A stretch of DNA of 64,000 bases from Daphnia pulex. Its lineage: Eukaryota > Arthropoda > Branchiopoda > Diplostraca > Daphniidae. The stretch is from the NCBI RefSeq assembly GCF_021134715.1, contig NC_060027.1, positions 3,906,001 through 3,970,000 on the forward strand. The letters are read 5' to 3'. This document shows positions 51,012-62,700 of this stretch, piece after piece. The notes beneath the pieces were generated by a model. It did no database searches. It had not been told where the DNA came from and worked only from the letters and a program-made list of their open reading frames with translations. The position numbers and the translations under genes are program-made. Each line of letters starts with the position of its first letter. Positions within the stretch are counted from its first letter, which is position 1.

Positions 51012-52115
51012 GACAGTGCACGCAGTTGTTCATCCATGTTTCGTTGCCAGTTTTGTTCTCTCCAGCCAACCGACCTTATACAACAGTATGGTGATGATAA
51101 TCCATACGACGACGAACCAATTTGATATCACAAAAGAACGCAACATCTCCAGCCTAATAAAAAATAAAGTACAAAACCAATAATTAGAATCGAATTCAAC
51201 AAGAACTTCATATACTATATAACAACCACATCAGAGCAGTCAATGTTGGTTTAGTTTTAATCACAAGTATTCCAATTAATATGAAATAAATTGTTCAAGG
51301 ATTCCTACTAACCAGACGTTTGGTCGGGCTTCAAGCTCAGCATTGACTCGATAACCACCAAAATTGGAATATATTTCCAAACCAGAAGCGACAGCCAAAT
51401 CCGTGTTTGCGTCCCAACCGATAACAGCGACGAAATGGTCAGTTTCAATCTGCTTAAATGAATTCTAGGTTATAATTAACATCGGTAAAACATGTACTGA
51501 AATAACTGTTTACCTTTTGACCATCGTTTAAGGTCCATGCGACCTTGTAGTCTTTCAAAATTGCACCTTCAACATTAGGCTTTGGGCAACACATTAACAC
51601 CTTGCGCTTTCACCTTCTCGGTTGTCCATTGGCTCAAATATTAAGGGAGAACTCGGCCTATGTTACCGCCATCGATGTTGCGGAACAGCGTTACGTGCTC
51701 GTGGGCATCTTTAAGGGTACCGCTCAGGGATTGGAAAAGATTTTCGTCTATCACCTAACAAGAAAATGAAGGCCATTTTAGAGGGATTCGTAACCACAGA
51801 ACTGAATTGCTAGCAGTTTAAATAGACTCTCAGATACTATCGAGCAGAAGATTATCAAAGTTATTCAACGTTCCATAAAGGTATAATCATTGAGACTTTT
51901 AAAGACAAATTTCGTTTGGAATAATATGTTTACTTGTGGCAATAACGCACTCGTCGTAGGTGATGGTACGGCCATCGTCAAGTTCGGCTTTCCGACCAAC
52001 AATGTCAAGTTTAACGACGCGGTGTACACGTACGAATGTGTTATCTTTGCTTTTCAATTCGACGCGATTACAGTAGTATTCGTCTTGTTCGAAAAACAGA
52101 CAAGGAAGGAAAACA
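51012..52115 (-). pseudogene. Broken apoptosis-inducing factor (AIFM1-like) segment
   Basis: Four minus-strand pieces match the order of AIF, a FAD/NADH oxidoreductase of mitochondria. From upstream: KVVKLDI-like VVKLDIVGRKAELDDGRTITYDECVIAT (about 51950-52110). Next come NLFQSLSGTLKDAHEHV and YLSQWTTEKVKAQGVNVLP (about 51600-51760). Then AILKDYKVAWTLNDGQ and TDHFVAVIGWDANTDLA, GLEIYSNFGGYRVNAELEAR (about 51313-51560). Last is AGDVAFFCDIKLVRRRM with GRLAGENKTGN (about 51050-51165). Stops occur after GRVLP and after HHHTVV, and a frameshift follows NVLP. The N-terminal FAD domain and C-terminus are absent. It retains intron-like gaps, so it is a genomic fragment, not a processed copy. Confidence 0.8.
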
Positions 52116-52225
52116 AGTCATTAGTACATGTTCCACAAAATTACAATAATAAAGAGCTCACCTTCACTGTTTGTCGTTCCACTGTTTGAAGCGAAGTTTA
52201 TTCGAAACTTCAGGGCTGCCGTGTT

Positions 52226-52803
52226 GGGTGTCGGAGAAGCTCACTCGACTGATTTCTATCGTACTTGGACGCTCCTGTGTAGTATTCGACAGCTTTGGTG
52301 GTGTATGTAATAAGCTGAAGCCTCGGTGTCGTAGGTTGGGTCAGCATACGTAGTTGCGTAGTCTCAGGTGCCTTGGTGGTGTAGTACTTAGGAGCCTCGG
52401 TGTAGTTCTCTAGCACTTTGGTAGTGTAAATCGGGGAGCAGCACAAGTTTTGGTGTAATAATCTTCATCCTTGGTGATTTAACTGTAAACCATATTGCGC
52501 AACCCCGGTGTAGTAACTGGTCGTTGCGTATGTTGTTGTGTAGTTTGGCGGCGGCGTTGCGGTTTGGTATCCACAGGGGCATCGGTACACCAGCCGTCCA
52601 CCCAGCCATCGACGAAACAACCAACAGCTGCACGACGCCAAAGTTGAATGGACAATGTTCAACAATAACGGACATATTATCAAACAGAAAAAAAATATTT
52701 GATACAAAGTTCCACATTAAAATACAAATATTTACCCATGATTGCGACCTGGTAATACGACGAAGAATGCAGTTGTTGTCGTGTCGGAGGTGCTCACTCG
52801 ATT
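52226..52803 (-). pseudogene. Tyr/Thr/Pro-rich secreted repeat protein, decayed copy B, and 5'UTR of copy A
   Basis: From 52803 downwards: a 5'UTR (GTCGGAGG block), ATG at 52737-52739 followed by a donor, then a second exon with hydrophobic frames. The frame GYQTATPPPNYTTTYATTSYYTG joins only partly to a signal-like segment and stops after about 80 codons. Repeats of the type NYTEAPKYYTTKAPE reappear in another frame near 52330-52440. Several frame breaks make an intact product unlikely. At about 52228-52252 the 5'UTR block of copy A lies directly upstream of the AIF segment. Confidence 0.6.
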
Positions 52804-52849
52804 AACTTCTGTTGCCCTTTCTCTTTCCTTTCGTAAGATTTTCTCTCGT

Positions 52850-53125
52850 GGTCGACATCAACGATACAACACCCAACAGCAACACAACACCGTGATTAAC
52901 TATGCAATAAACAATTGGAAATTATTTTTCGAATGTAACTAGTCGTATCAACAACTAAACACAAGAAAGAATAGATTTGCGACTCAAAATATAAATGAAT
53001 ATTTACCCATGATTGCGAACTGATATAATTACGACGTAGAATGCAGATGTTACCGTGTCGGAGATACTCGCTCGACTGCTCCCTGTCAACTTTTCTCTCG
53101 CCTTTTATACGACTTTTTATCACCC
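52850..53125 (-). pseudogene. Tyr-rich gene, copy C remnant: promoter, first exon, truncated second exon
   Basis: A TATA box TATAAAAGG (minus strand, 53101-53109) is followed by the shared 5'UTR block and an ATG (53009-53011) with donor GTAAAT. The second exon begins and then runs straight into the upstream region of copy B, so the repeat body is missing. Confidence 0.6.
53101..53109 (-). promoter_or_regulatory. TATA box of Tyr-rich copy C
   Basis: TATAAAAGG on the minus strand, about 30 bp upstream of the shared 5'UTR words of the Tyr-rich copies. Confidence 0.6.
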
Positions 53126-53135
53126 CTCCTCTTAA

Positions 53136-53541
53136 GCCTTGCGGCTATTTTACCTTCTTGATAATGATGCAAAACGTCCCGTTCTCACCCAACCTCTTAG
53201 CACTGCATGACACCTTTTACGTAATGATCTCCATGACCTTCGATTGAAATGCAAACTGGCCTTTCCTTCTGCAGGTGACGTTGAAAGGGGATGGGTCTAC
53301 AATAGCCAATATCAAAATGAATACCAAATAGCTTACCCTTACGGCTATTGCACCTGCTTGATTATGTTGAAACACGTGTCATTCTCACCCAACCTCTACA
53401 CCACCCCATGCCAGTTTTAGGTAATTTTCTCCGCGACCTTCGAGTCTGAAGGCCATAGAAACTGGCCTTTTTCTTTCTGCAGGTTGACATTGCTGGGGAT
53501 AGGTCTACAAAAACCAATATCAAAATGAATATCAAAAGCTT
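53136..53541. repeat. Two tandem ~200 bp units
   Basis: Words ACGGCTATT, CATTCTCACCCAACCTCT, CGACCTTCGA, AACTGGCCTTT, TTCTGCAGGT, GGTCTACAA and CCAATATCAAAATGAATA recur in order with a spacing of about 200 bp. Likely upstream DNA of the Tyr-rich gene duplicated with the array. Confidence 0.8.
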
Positions 53542-54366
53542 AAACTTTACTTACTTTATACCAATTTTAAATTTGAGTCATTGGACTCGTTTCTTCGGTG
53601 GATGTCCATCTTCTTCCATAATCTTCCATTTCGAACCGTTTGAAGGACAGTTGGCTTTTATGAAAATATTCCTCTGCAACCTTATCTAAGTTTCTAACAC
53701 ATGATCAATCCATATTCATGATGTGCACACAGTTGAGCCTTGTTAGAAATGTGTTGTGTTGGACACCAATGAAGAAGAGATTTCACCTGGCTGTTGAACC
53801 TAATATTTTACAAACTGAAATTACTATTAGGGAACAGCTAGATTAATAATGTTGAACACATTGACAGGAGTAAAGTTGAATTAAGCAGTCCCTCAAAACT
53901 ATTTTGATAAAGAAATTTTACAAAGAATAAATCTACAGTAAACAAGATTTTCGATGTTCGATGTCAGCGCTAAGTCTATGTCGTAGAGATGCTGACGAGA
54001 TGCTGGCCTTCTGATGTTCACAGTCGGTAGGCCGTATTCTCTCGGTCATTAACTTACTAGCAAATTGAAGAAGAAGAAAAAAATGAATAACAGAATTGCA
54101 TTCACTTGCATGCCAAGTGTAGTCACCTTGATAATACCAAGGAGGCTTCCTAAGCAATCCAGAAAATGAAATGAGTCAAGTGCGATGGAGACTAGATTAC
54201 TCCAGCACCCAGCAGCTTCTCTATGACAGAACATACATATTATTTAGTAAGTTATTTTAGACTTTCCTTAAATTTTTCAACATAAAAATTCATAAGACTA
54301 ACAGATGGGGTTATGGGTTACGGGGGTTATGAAAAAATAAAATTATTAGACTTCTAACCAACATTG
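53542..54366. other. Intergenic DNA
   Basis: No gene recognised. Confidence 0.4.
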
Positions 54367-54520
54367 TTGACATCAGTTAACAGTTAATATTGAATCTAAA
54401 TACACATACACATTACCTGGTAATAATACACATTAGAAATGCATGTCCACATGCTCACACGAACCGAGAGATCTTGGTTAACTGTTAGATTATGTTAGAT
54501 TAACTGTTAACTGATGTCAA
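54367..54520. repeat. Short inverted-repeat element
   Basis: Arms 54367-54388 and 54499-54520 are perfect inverted copies over 22 bp (TTGACATCAGTTAACAGTTA...). The loop is about 110 bp. Size and TIRs fit a small MITE; no target duplication was found. Confidence 0.6.
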
Positions 54521-56225
54521 AGTTAGTGAAAACTTGAATTAAATGCTGCTGCTGCCTCACAGCCAGAGGCAGGAAAATTACTCTAATTTTCAGACAAATT
54601 GGAAAATGGTTTAAAAAGTTAAATAAGTAATCACTTGCAAATTGGGAGAGATGAGATGTAGCATTTCAGACCCCAAGTATCTAGCAATAGCAAGGCCGCA
54701 CAACCACATCAAGATTAACTGAAGCACATGCACATGGGTTGAAGCAATAAATGTCCTTCCCTAATTCATAAAATATAAAAATGTGAAATGAAGCACAGTA
54801 AAAGAAAATACATTTACAAAAAATTCTACCTGTGCCAAAGAAAGACAGCTATGCATTCTGATCCAATCCAATCCAATGTTGCAACAAGGGCATTCCTGAA
54901 TTCAATTCACCAACTGAAATTTGCATGTTGGTACACTAGGCAAATCATATGGAAGCTAGGTTTAAATCTTATACATGATTAGTTTCTATGAAATAAAATG
55001 CTAAGGTGTAACAATAATAATATTCTAAATGATTTATGCATTTACAGTGCTAACCAAGTGTTTCATTGGAAATTCTGAATGGAAATACCAATCATAAATA
55101 ACCAACATCTGCCATCCAACATCTGGGAAGGAGTGGGGGAGAAACACAGTAGCCCAACAACAGTAACCATGATGAAAGTCCAAATGTTGCTGTCCGAAAC
55201 TGCTACACCCTTACTAGTGTTCACTTCATATGGGGTTCTCTGATGTCTGCACAAGATATTAGCTTGGTAAAATTCTAATACTTCTTTTTATTTAGCACTA
55301 ACCCTCATTCCTTTTTGCAAAAGCCTATGCACAGCTGCTTAATCAAAGGATCAAAGGCACTTGAAAACTTGTGGGTTTTACACAATGCAATGCACCACGA
55401 GTCCACGATGCTCAGTTTTTTGGCAATGTTTGGTAATGACGAAAGCAGACTAAATTTTCTCGAATCCTTTACGGAACTAATCAGGGAACAATAGCCTTGT
55501 GCTGCTAACCCACAATAATAATAACCCAAGTGAAATTTAGGGGATCCTCTTAACGGAATAACACATTTGCAATTTTCATCTGAATACAATTTACAATTGA
55601 TGCAAAGTCCTTCCCATGTGCACTAATATAGTTCTTATAGATGTGATTGCTGCATGGTTTCAAGCGAGACCACCATTAGGAAAACGTAAGTGGTACTCCC
55701 AAATATCACGAGCAGTTTTTTTTAGGTATTCCGATGTAAAAGTTTTTAGATTAAACACCACCAGGCATTCTTAGTTTTCACTGAGATATTTACCAGTAAT
55801 TTGTAAGGAAGACTTGGAATCTTGGATGTTTGGTTTTCCTGTAGGTTCGGGACTTCGGGTGTCCAAACACCAAATTGAAACGGCAGACGACGATTAATTG
55901 TTGCACCAACGTTGCCAAAATTTGTTAATGTCCTTGCCCCAGTCCTTACTCAATTTTTTTTTCTTGTAATTTCGTAATTTCTTGAGCTGAAATTGAAAAA
56001 GTTAAAACTTGTAAAGTTAAAACTCGAAAGGAGTTCTTATTTAGTTCTTATTAAGAAAGAAAGTGAGAAAAAATGCTAATTAAAAACAGAAATCTAATTA
56101 CAATTTATTTTGGGATTAAATGCTAAAATGACCATACAAGAGTCGTTGGGAGTTGATAGTCAGATGAACATGCCACATCAAGGTATAAAATAAAGTAGAC
56201 CTAAAAATACGTCTCTTAATAATGT
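54521..56225. other. Intergenic DNA
   Basis: Short minus-strand frames at 55063-55254 and 55305-55589 (Cys/Lys-rich) are not recognised and have no visible exon partners. No supportable gene. Confidence 0.4.
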
Positions 56226-56577
56226 AAATCCAGTGCGGGTCGGGTAGGTGAGTCGGACAACGCGTCACTCAGTAAACGAAGCACTTTGAGACCGTGAGTT
56301 CGATTCCCCTGGTGAGTATAATCGTTTCCATACCCGAGGGATGTCTGCAGTGGTCGGTCTGGTGAATAAGGTTGTCTGAAGTCACATGCGACCAGATACC
56401 TTATCAATGTAGGCGAAGAGACTGGGCATCCGATCTCTTAACAAAGATTGGTGTCTACGGCTAGAACAGTTATCTCTTCCTAGGCCGCTTGTTCAAGCAA
56501 GTTACACTAGATAGGTGGAGCTAAAAATAAGCCGAACGACCACAGCTCACATCTCATCCGCTTTTTTTTTTTTTTTT
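56226..56577 (+). repeat. tRNA-derived SINE
   Basis: The head shows an A-box-like TAGGTGAGTCGG (near 56246) and a B-box-like GTGAGTTCGATTCCCC (near 56296), correctly spaced for pol III. The body is about 250 bp and ends in a T17 run at about 56560-56577. The run of T rather than A is unusual, or it marks the pol III terminator end. Confidence 0.65.
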
Positions 56578-57927
56578 ACTTTCAATGGATGTTTGACGTT
56601 TGACATTCCAACAGCACTCTGCCTCTACCAATTGCAATTTTTTGCACGTTGAACGATTATCAAATTAAATATCGGATCATCGGGCAGAATTGCGAGATCA
56701 TTCTCATTTGTGACATGATTTCGGCAACACTGGCAACAGACGAAAAATGTCAAAACAATGTAGTGGAACGGCAGCTGTCGATTGTAACGACAAGAAAAAA
56801 TAGGAAAAATAGATTCACTAACTAGTCTTGACGTCCCACTTTGATCTCACCAGTTTTCGATGTGCAAATGAAGAATGAATATTCTGATTTCGACTAGCTT
56901 GTCCCAAAATCAAGGTCAGTTTCTTTTGTTTAGCATTATATTAAATGGAGCAAGCAGTTCACTCATCCTTCAAATTAAACTTCAATTGCTAACTCGTAGT
57001 CTGAGAGAACTGAAGCCCTTGGACACTCCCAGGAAATGATTTCCATTTGGTAAATGTCCGATTCGTCGTCGTGTTGCTTTAAGATAAGTCATCGTCGGTG
57101 AGTGGGGCTCATGCCGCGACAAAGCTGAGCCAAAACTTCGTCAACAGTATTTCACTTCAAATTTCAATTTTCAGCAAGTCGCTGCATTTTCATAAACCAA
57201 AAACATTTGCTATCTATATTATTATACGTCCAGTTCAACCATTAATCATAATCATACAATAAATTATTAACTGTATTCTGTGCATTTTCGAATGACAAAT
57301 TTTCTCAACTACTACTCTACTAGCTATTTATTGATTTCCCATTAACATTACGGATACCCAGCAAGAAAACTTGCAATAAATTTTGCGTGATTTGCAGGCA
57401 AAATCAAAATTTCTTTGACGGCATTAATTATTAAGGTTTAATTAGACAAGAATTCGAATTGAAATTTGAAATGCCTTCACGTGAAAACCCATTTTTTCTT
57501 TTGATTTTCTAATTAACCAGTAACCATCTAGCGCTACACTTGAGACCTAAAACTACCCATACCAGCAAAACGAATATCCAGTTACCCACTCAGAAACCCT
57601 TCGGGTAAAATAACAAACAAGAAAAATAAAACAAAAAACCCTAAAGAACTTAACACTCACACAAATATCGGCATTGAATTTTAGAAATCTTTCGCTCAGT
57701 TTCCAGCCTTGGATTAAGTCACGAAAATTTGCGAAGGATAAATCTGAAGGGAGAATAGAAACATTTTTTTAATGTGGAGTTTTCGGAACTTCTGGCTCGG
57801 CTCTATGGTAAACGGGTTTATTGGAAAGACATAAGACTTAAACAGGATCACCCTGAGGAACACCCAGCCCAGCATGCTTCAATAAAAATTAGAATAGGTA
57901 TGTGGGAAAGTCGATAGAAAATATTAC
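56578..57927. other. Intergenic DNA
   Basis: AT-rich, no supportable gene. The right end borders the broken ELP2 fragment. Confidence 0.4.
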
Positions 57928-58234
57928 TTTCTGGAATTGGCTGATGAATACGACAGATCCGGGCAAATTTCTGTAGAAAATTGTGATGTGCTTGGAAAAC
58001 TCGAATGACTTTCTCTTCTGCTCCGGAAGCAAAACCTGAAACGTCCAAAAAGATGCAATGAAGAACAAATCATAGTATTAGAGTCCGACTTATTTCGTGC
58101 CTCGTAACCTTAGTGTTCAAAAGGACTAAGGATGTATTTGTTTTTAATGCTTTACTGATAGAAATGAAAGGATACCTCTTGGTTAGACTCTGACGTCCAA
58201 GGTGCATGAAGTCTAGTAATCTGATCGATATAAC
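57928..58234 (-). pseudogene. Broken Elongator complex protein 2 (ELP2) fragment
   Basis: Three minus-strand pieces follow ELP2 order within its WD40 repeats. DQITRLHAPWTSESNQE is at 58176-58234. VTRHEISRT sits in the stretch between exons, where ELP2 has a WHEIARP-type motif, and it is followed by a stop. GFASGAEEKVIRVFQAHHNF is at 57928-58035, matching the SGADEKVxRVF signature. The rest of the ~800-residue protein is missing nearby. ELP2 is the WD scaffold of Elongator, needed for tRNA wobble-uridine modification. This copy cannot make it. Confidence 0.7.
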
Positions 58235-59640
58235 CTAAATTTCACACATAAATAGTATTACAAAATATAAGATAAGATTTTAAATCGAAAAATAATCTGG
58301 AGTAGGCCTACTCATACGACTAGTACTTACAGTAAGAGAAAAGTCACTACTAGGATTCCATTTTAAAAATAGAAATGTTTTCTACAGAATCAAAGTGCCG
58401 GCTACACAAGACAAATGGATTCCATTGACCCTGCAAGGATGTAAAAAGTGCCAGCACAAAGACGATAAAACACCAAACCATCAATAATCACCTCCACCTC
58501 GTGCCGCACGTCATGCCACACTTTCCAGTAACGTAATTAATACGGACTGAAAGTGATAAATATTTACGGTTTTTCTTGGTGAAGAAAGCATTGTCATTCA
58601 TCGTAAATGGTTATGTTGGGGCGTTCGGCGGTCTTTCCAGTGTCGAAAACGAATATGGCTACTATTGGTGATGTAATTTCGTCAAGCTCCTAAATTGAAA
58701 CTACATGAAATAAAAATAAATACGTAAAATAATTTAAAAAAAAAATTAAAATAAATAAATGCTGGTAAACAAAAAAATGTTAACGATAATCTAGTGATAA
58801 TTGTGTCAAATAAAATTAGTTTCGACTTTCTCTTAGTTCACATTTCGCTCACTTGCCTGACAGCAGCTCCGAAAATCATCCTGGCAGAATCGGACGTTGA
58901 TTTCCACAAGAGTTTTCGAAGGTTGACCAGATCTCGCCTCGTTCTCGGCATTCTCTTTCCCTAGATTCGTTCACACCGATTTATAAATGATAAAACATGA
59001 TGCAATTTTAGGCAAGAGGGCTAACGCCTAGCTTGTAGCCAATACGATTTAGAGCTACTTAAATTTGGCTCGCTTCTCCTCAGTCCGTTACATAATCTTC
59101 CACGATTTTAATTAATATTTAAGCCAAAACATTGATTGGATATGTTCTTTCAGAATGCGGAAGCCCCCGAGACGCAATTCAAACCATAAAAACAAATTTT
59201 TTATTTAAAAAATAAAAGTTTTCCATGGAAAGGGGTTCGACCCAGTTACAAAGGTATCCCTATTATGTTCATGTGTCTAAGAAAGTTTAAACAAAAGAAA
59301 AGAAACCAAAAACAAAGGACTTATTTTAAACACTTTAAAGGATGTTTCGAATTATTTCATTTAGCGTCGACAGACGCATGAAGTACAGACTGTCTGTCTG
59401 TACCTGTCTGTACCTGTCTGTACCTCATGACAGAAGACTGGACGGAACAATTTTACAGCCATCTAGTGTCAAAATTCACAACTATTTTTTTGTGCTGGAA
59501 TTACACCGGAAGCAAATGGACATTAAATTCGCAGAAATCGGAAATAGACAACAGAAATTAAGTAATTTTGTGAATTTCTTGTTTGAAATATAAGTGAAAA
59601 ATTTTTCTGCATTGAAATATGCAAATAATTTCGAAATTGG
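58235..59640. other. Intergenic DNA
   Basis: No supportable gene. It includes a small TGTCTGTACC tandem repeat (about 59391-59425). Confidence 0.4.
59391..59425. repeat. Short tandem repeat, 10 bp unit
   Basis: TGTCTGTACC repeated three to four times. Confidence 0.75.
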
Positions 59641-59645
59641 AAATC

Positions 59646-59659
59646 TATAAATATAAATA
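59646..59659 (+). promoter_or_regulatory. Probable TATA box of the coiled-coil repeat gene
   Basis: TATAAATATAAATA, about 145 bp upstream of the ATG at 59790, in an otherwise plain leader. No intron is needed. Confidence 0.5.
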
Positions 59660-59789
59660 TACGCAAAAACGCCGTAAACTGCATACATGCTAATCAAAGA
59701 TGACAGGGCAGAATCTATAAAGACCCCCGAAAACACCGCATAAGGTACTGTTGAACAAATCAACTAAAACCCAAAACTTCAGCAACAAA

Positions 59790-62700
59790 ATGTTTACTTC
59801 ACTCGCTGTGTTCACTGTTGGAATATTCTTACTTTACGGATGGGCGTTGATTATCGATTTATTACAAAGTGTGTTTTTATCAGACAAAACTACCAAACAT
59901 GTCACACCAAAAGAAACCAAAATCGAAAACGCTAAATCAAAAAAAGAGGAAAATAGTCAACTTTTGGAACAGGCAAACTACGAAATGACTGAACTGAAAG
60001 CGAACTTTGATCTACAAAAATCAATCCTCGATAAAGAAAAATCCGATTTAGTGGATGCGAATAAACTCGCAAAAACAGACGAGGAAAAAATTAGACTTTT
60101 AGTTTTAGAGCAGACTAAAACAAAACTGACGGAACTAAAAGCGAACTTTGATCTACAAAAATCAATCCTCGATGAAGAAAAATCCGCTTTAGTGGATGCG
60201 ATTAACATCGCTAAATCGGAAAAAGAAAAAACTAGCATACTTTTGGATAAAATGCAAACCGAGTTGACGAGCTTAAAAGCGCACTTCAATGATCAAAAAT
60301 CCACTATCGAACTCGAAAAATCTGCATTGACGGATGCAGTCAAAGCTGCTCAAACGGAAACGGAAGACAAGAATCGACTTTTGGAACAGGCAAACACCGA
60401 ATTGATGAACCAGAAAGCGCAATATGATAAGCTAAAATCCAACTTCGATGAAGAAAAATCAGCTTTAGTGGATGAGATTAACCTCGCTAAAACGGAAAAA
60501 GAAAAACAAAGCAAACTTTTGGATGAAACGCAAACTCAGTTGATGAGCTTAAAAGCGCACTTCAATAATCAAAAATCCACTATCGAACTCGAAAAATCTG
60601 CATTGACGGATGCAGTCAAAGCTGCTCAAACGGAAACGGAAGACAAGAATCGACTTTTGGAACAGGCAAACACCGAATTGATGAACCAGAAAGCGCAATA
60701 TGATCAGCTAAAATCCAACTTCGATGAAGAAAAAGAAAAACAAAGCAAACTTTTGGATGAAACGCAAACCGAGTTGACGAGCTTAAAAGCGCACTTCAAT
60801 GATCAAAAATCCACTATCGAACTCGAAAAATCTGCATTGACGGATGCAGTCAAAGCTGCTCAAACGGAAACGGAAGACAAGAATCGACTTTTGGAACAGG
60901 CAAACACCGAATTGATGAACCAGAAAGCGCAATATGATAAGCTAAAATCCAACTTCGATGAAGAAAAATCAGCTTTAGTGGATGAGATTAACCTCGCTAA
61001 AACGGAAAAAGAAAAACAAAGCAAACTTTTGGATGAAACGCAAACTCAGTTGATGAGCTTAAAAGCGCACTTCAATAATCAAAAATCCACTATCGAACTC
61101 GAAAAATCTGCATTGACGGATGCAGTCAAAGCTGCTCAAACGGAAACGGAAGACAAGAATCGACTTTTGGAACAGGCAAACACCGAATTGATGAACCAGA
61201 AAGCGCAATATGATCAGCTAAAATCCAACTTCGATGAAGAAAAAGAAAAACAAAGCAAACTTTTGGATGAAACGCAAACCGAGTTGACGAGCTTAAAAGC
61301 GCACTTCAATAATCAAAAATCCACTATCGAACTCGAAAAATCTGCATTGACGGATGCAGTTAAAGCTGCTCAAACGGAAACGGAAGACAAGAATCGACTT
61401 TTGGAACAGGCAAACACCGAATTGATGAACCAGAAAGCGCAATATGATCAGCTAAAATCCAACTTCGATGAAGAAAAAGAAAAACAAAGCAAACTTTTGG
61501 ATGAAACGCAAACCGAGTTGACGAGCTTAAAAGCGCACTTCAATGATCAAAAATCCACTATCGAACTCGAAAAATCTGCATTGACGGATGCAGTCAAAGC
61601 TGCTCAAACGGAAACGGAAGACAAGAATCGACTTTTGGAACAGGCAAACACCGAATTGATGAACCAGAAAGCGCAATATGATAAGCTAAAATCCAACTTC
61701 GATGAAGAAAAATCAGCTTTAGTGGATGAGATTAACCTCGCTAAAACGGAAAAAGAAAAACAAAGCAAACTTTTGGATGAAACGCAAACTCAGTTGATGA
61801 GCTTAAAAGCGCACTTCAATAATCAAAAATCCACTATCGAACTCGAAAAATCTGCATTGACGGATGCAGTCAAAGCTGCTCAAACGGAAACGGAAGACAA
61901 GAATCGACTTTTGGAACAGGCAAACACCGAATTGATGAACCAGAAAGCGCAATATGATCAGCTAAAATCCAACTTCGATGAAGAAAAAGAAAAACAAAGC
62001 AAACTTTTGGATGAAACGCAAACCGAGTTCACGAGATTTAAAGCGCACTTCAATGATCAAAAATCCACTATCGAACTCGAAAAATCTGCATTGACGGATG
62101 CAGTTAAAGCTGCTCAAACGGAAACGGAAGACAATAATCGACTTTTGGAACAGGCAAACACCGAATTGATGAACCAGAAAGCGCAATATGATCAGCTAAA
62201 ATCCAACTTCGATGAAGAAAAATCAGCTTTAGTGGATGAGATTAACCTCGCTAAAACGGAAAAAGAAAAACAAAGCAAACTTTTGGATGAAACGCAAACT
62301 CAGTTGATGAGCTTAAAAGCGCACTTCAATAATCAAAAATCCACTATCGAACTCGAAAAATCTGCATTGACGGATGCAGTCAAAGCTGCTCAAACGGAAA
62401 CGGAAGACAAGAATCGACTTCTGGAACAGGCAAACACCGAATTGATGAACCAGAAAGCGCAATATGATCAGCTAAAATCCAACTTCGATGAAGAAAAAGA
62501 AAAACAAAGCAAACTTTTGGATGAAACGCAAACCGAGTTGACGAGCTTAAAAGCGCACTTCAATAATCAAAAATCCACTATCGAACTCGAAAAATCTGCA
62601 TTGACGGATGCAGTTAAAGCTGCTCAAACGGAAAGGGAAGACAAGAATCGACTTTTGGAACAGGCAAACACCGAATTGATGAACCAGAAAGCGCAATATG

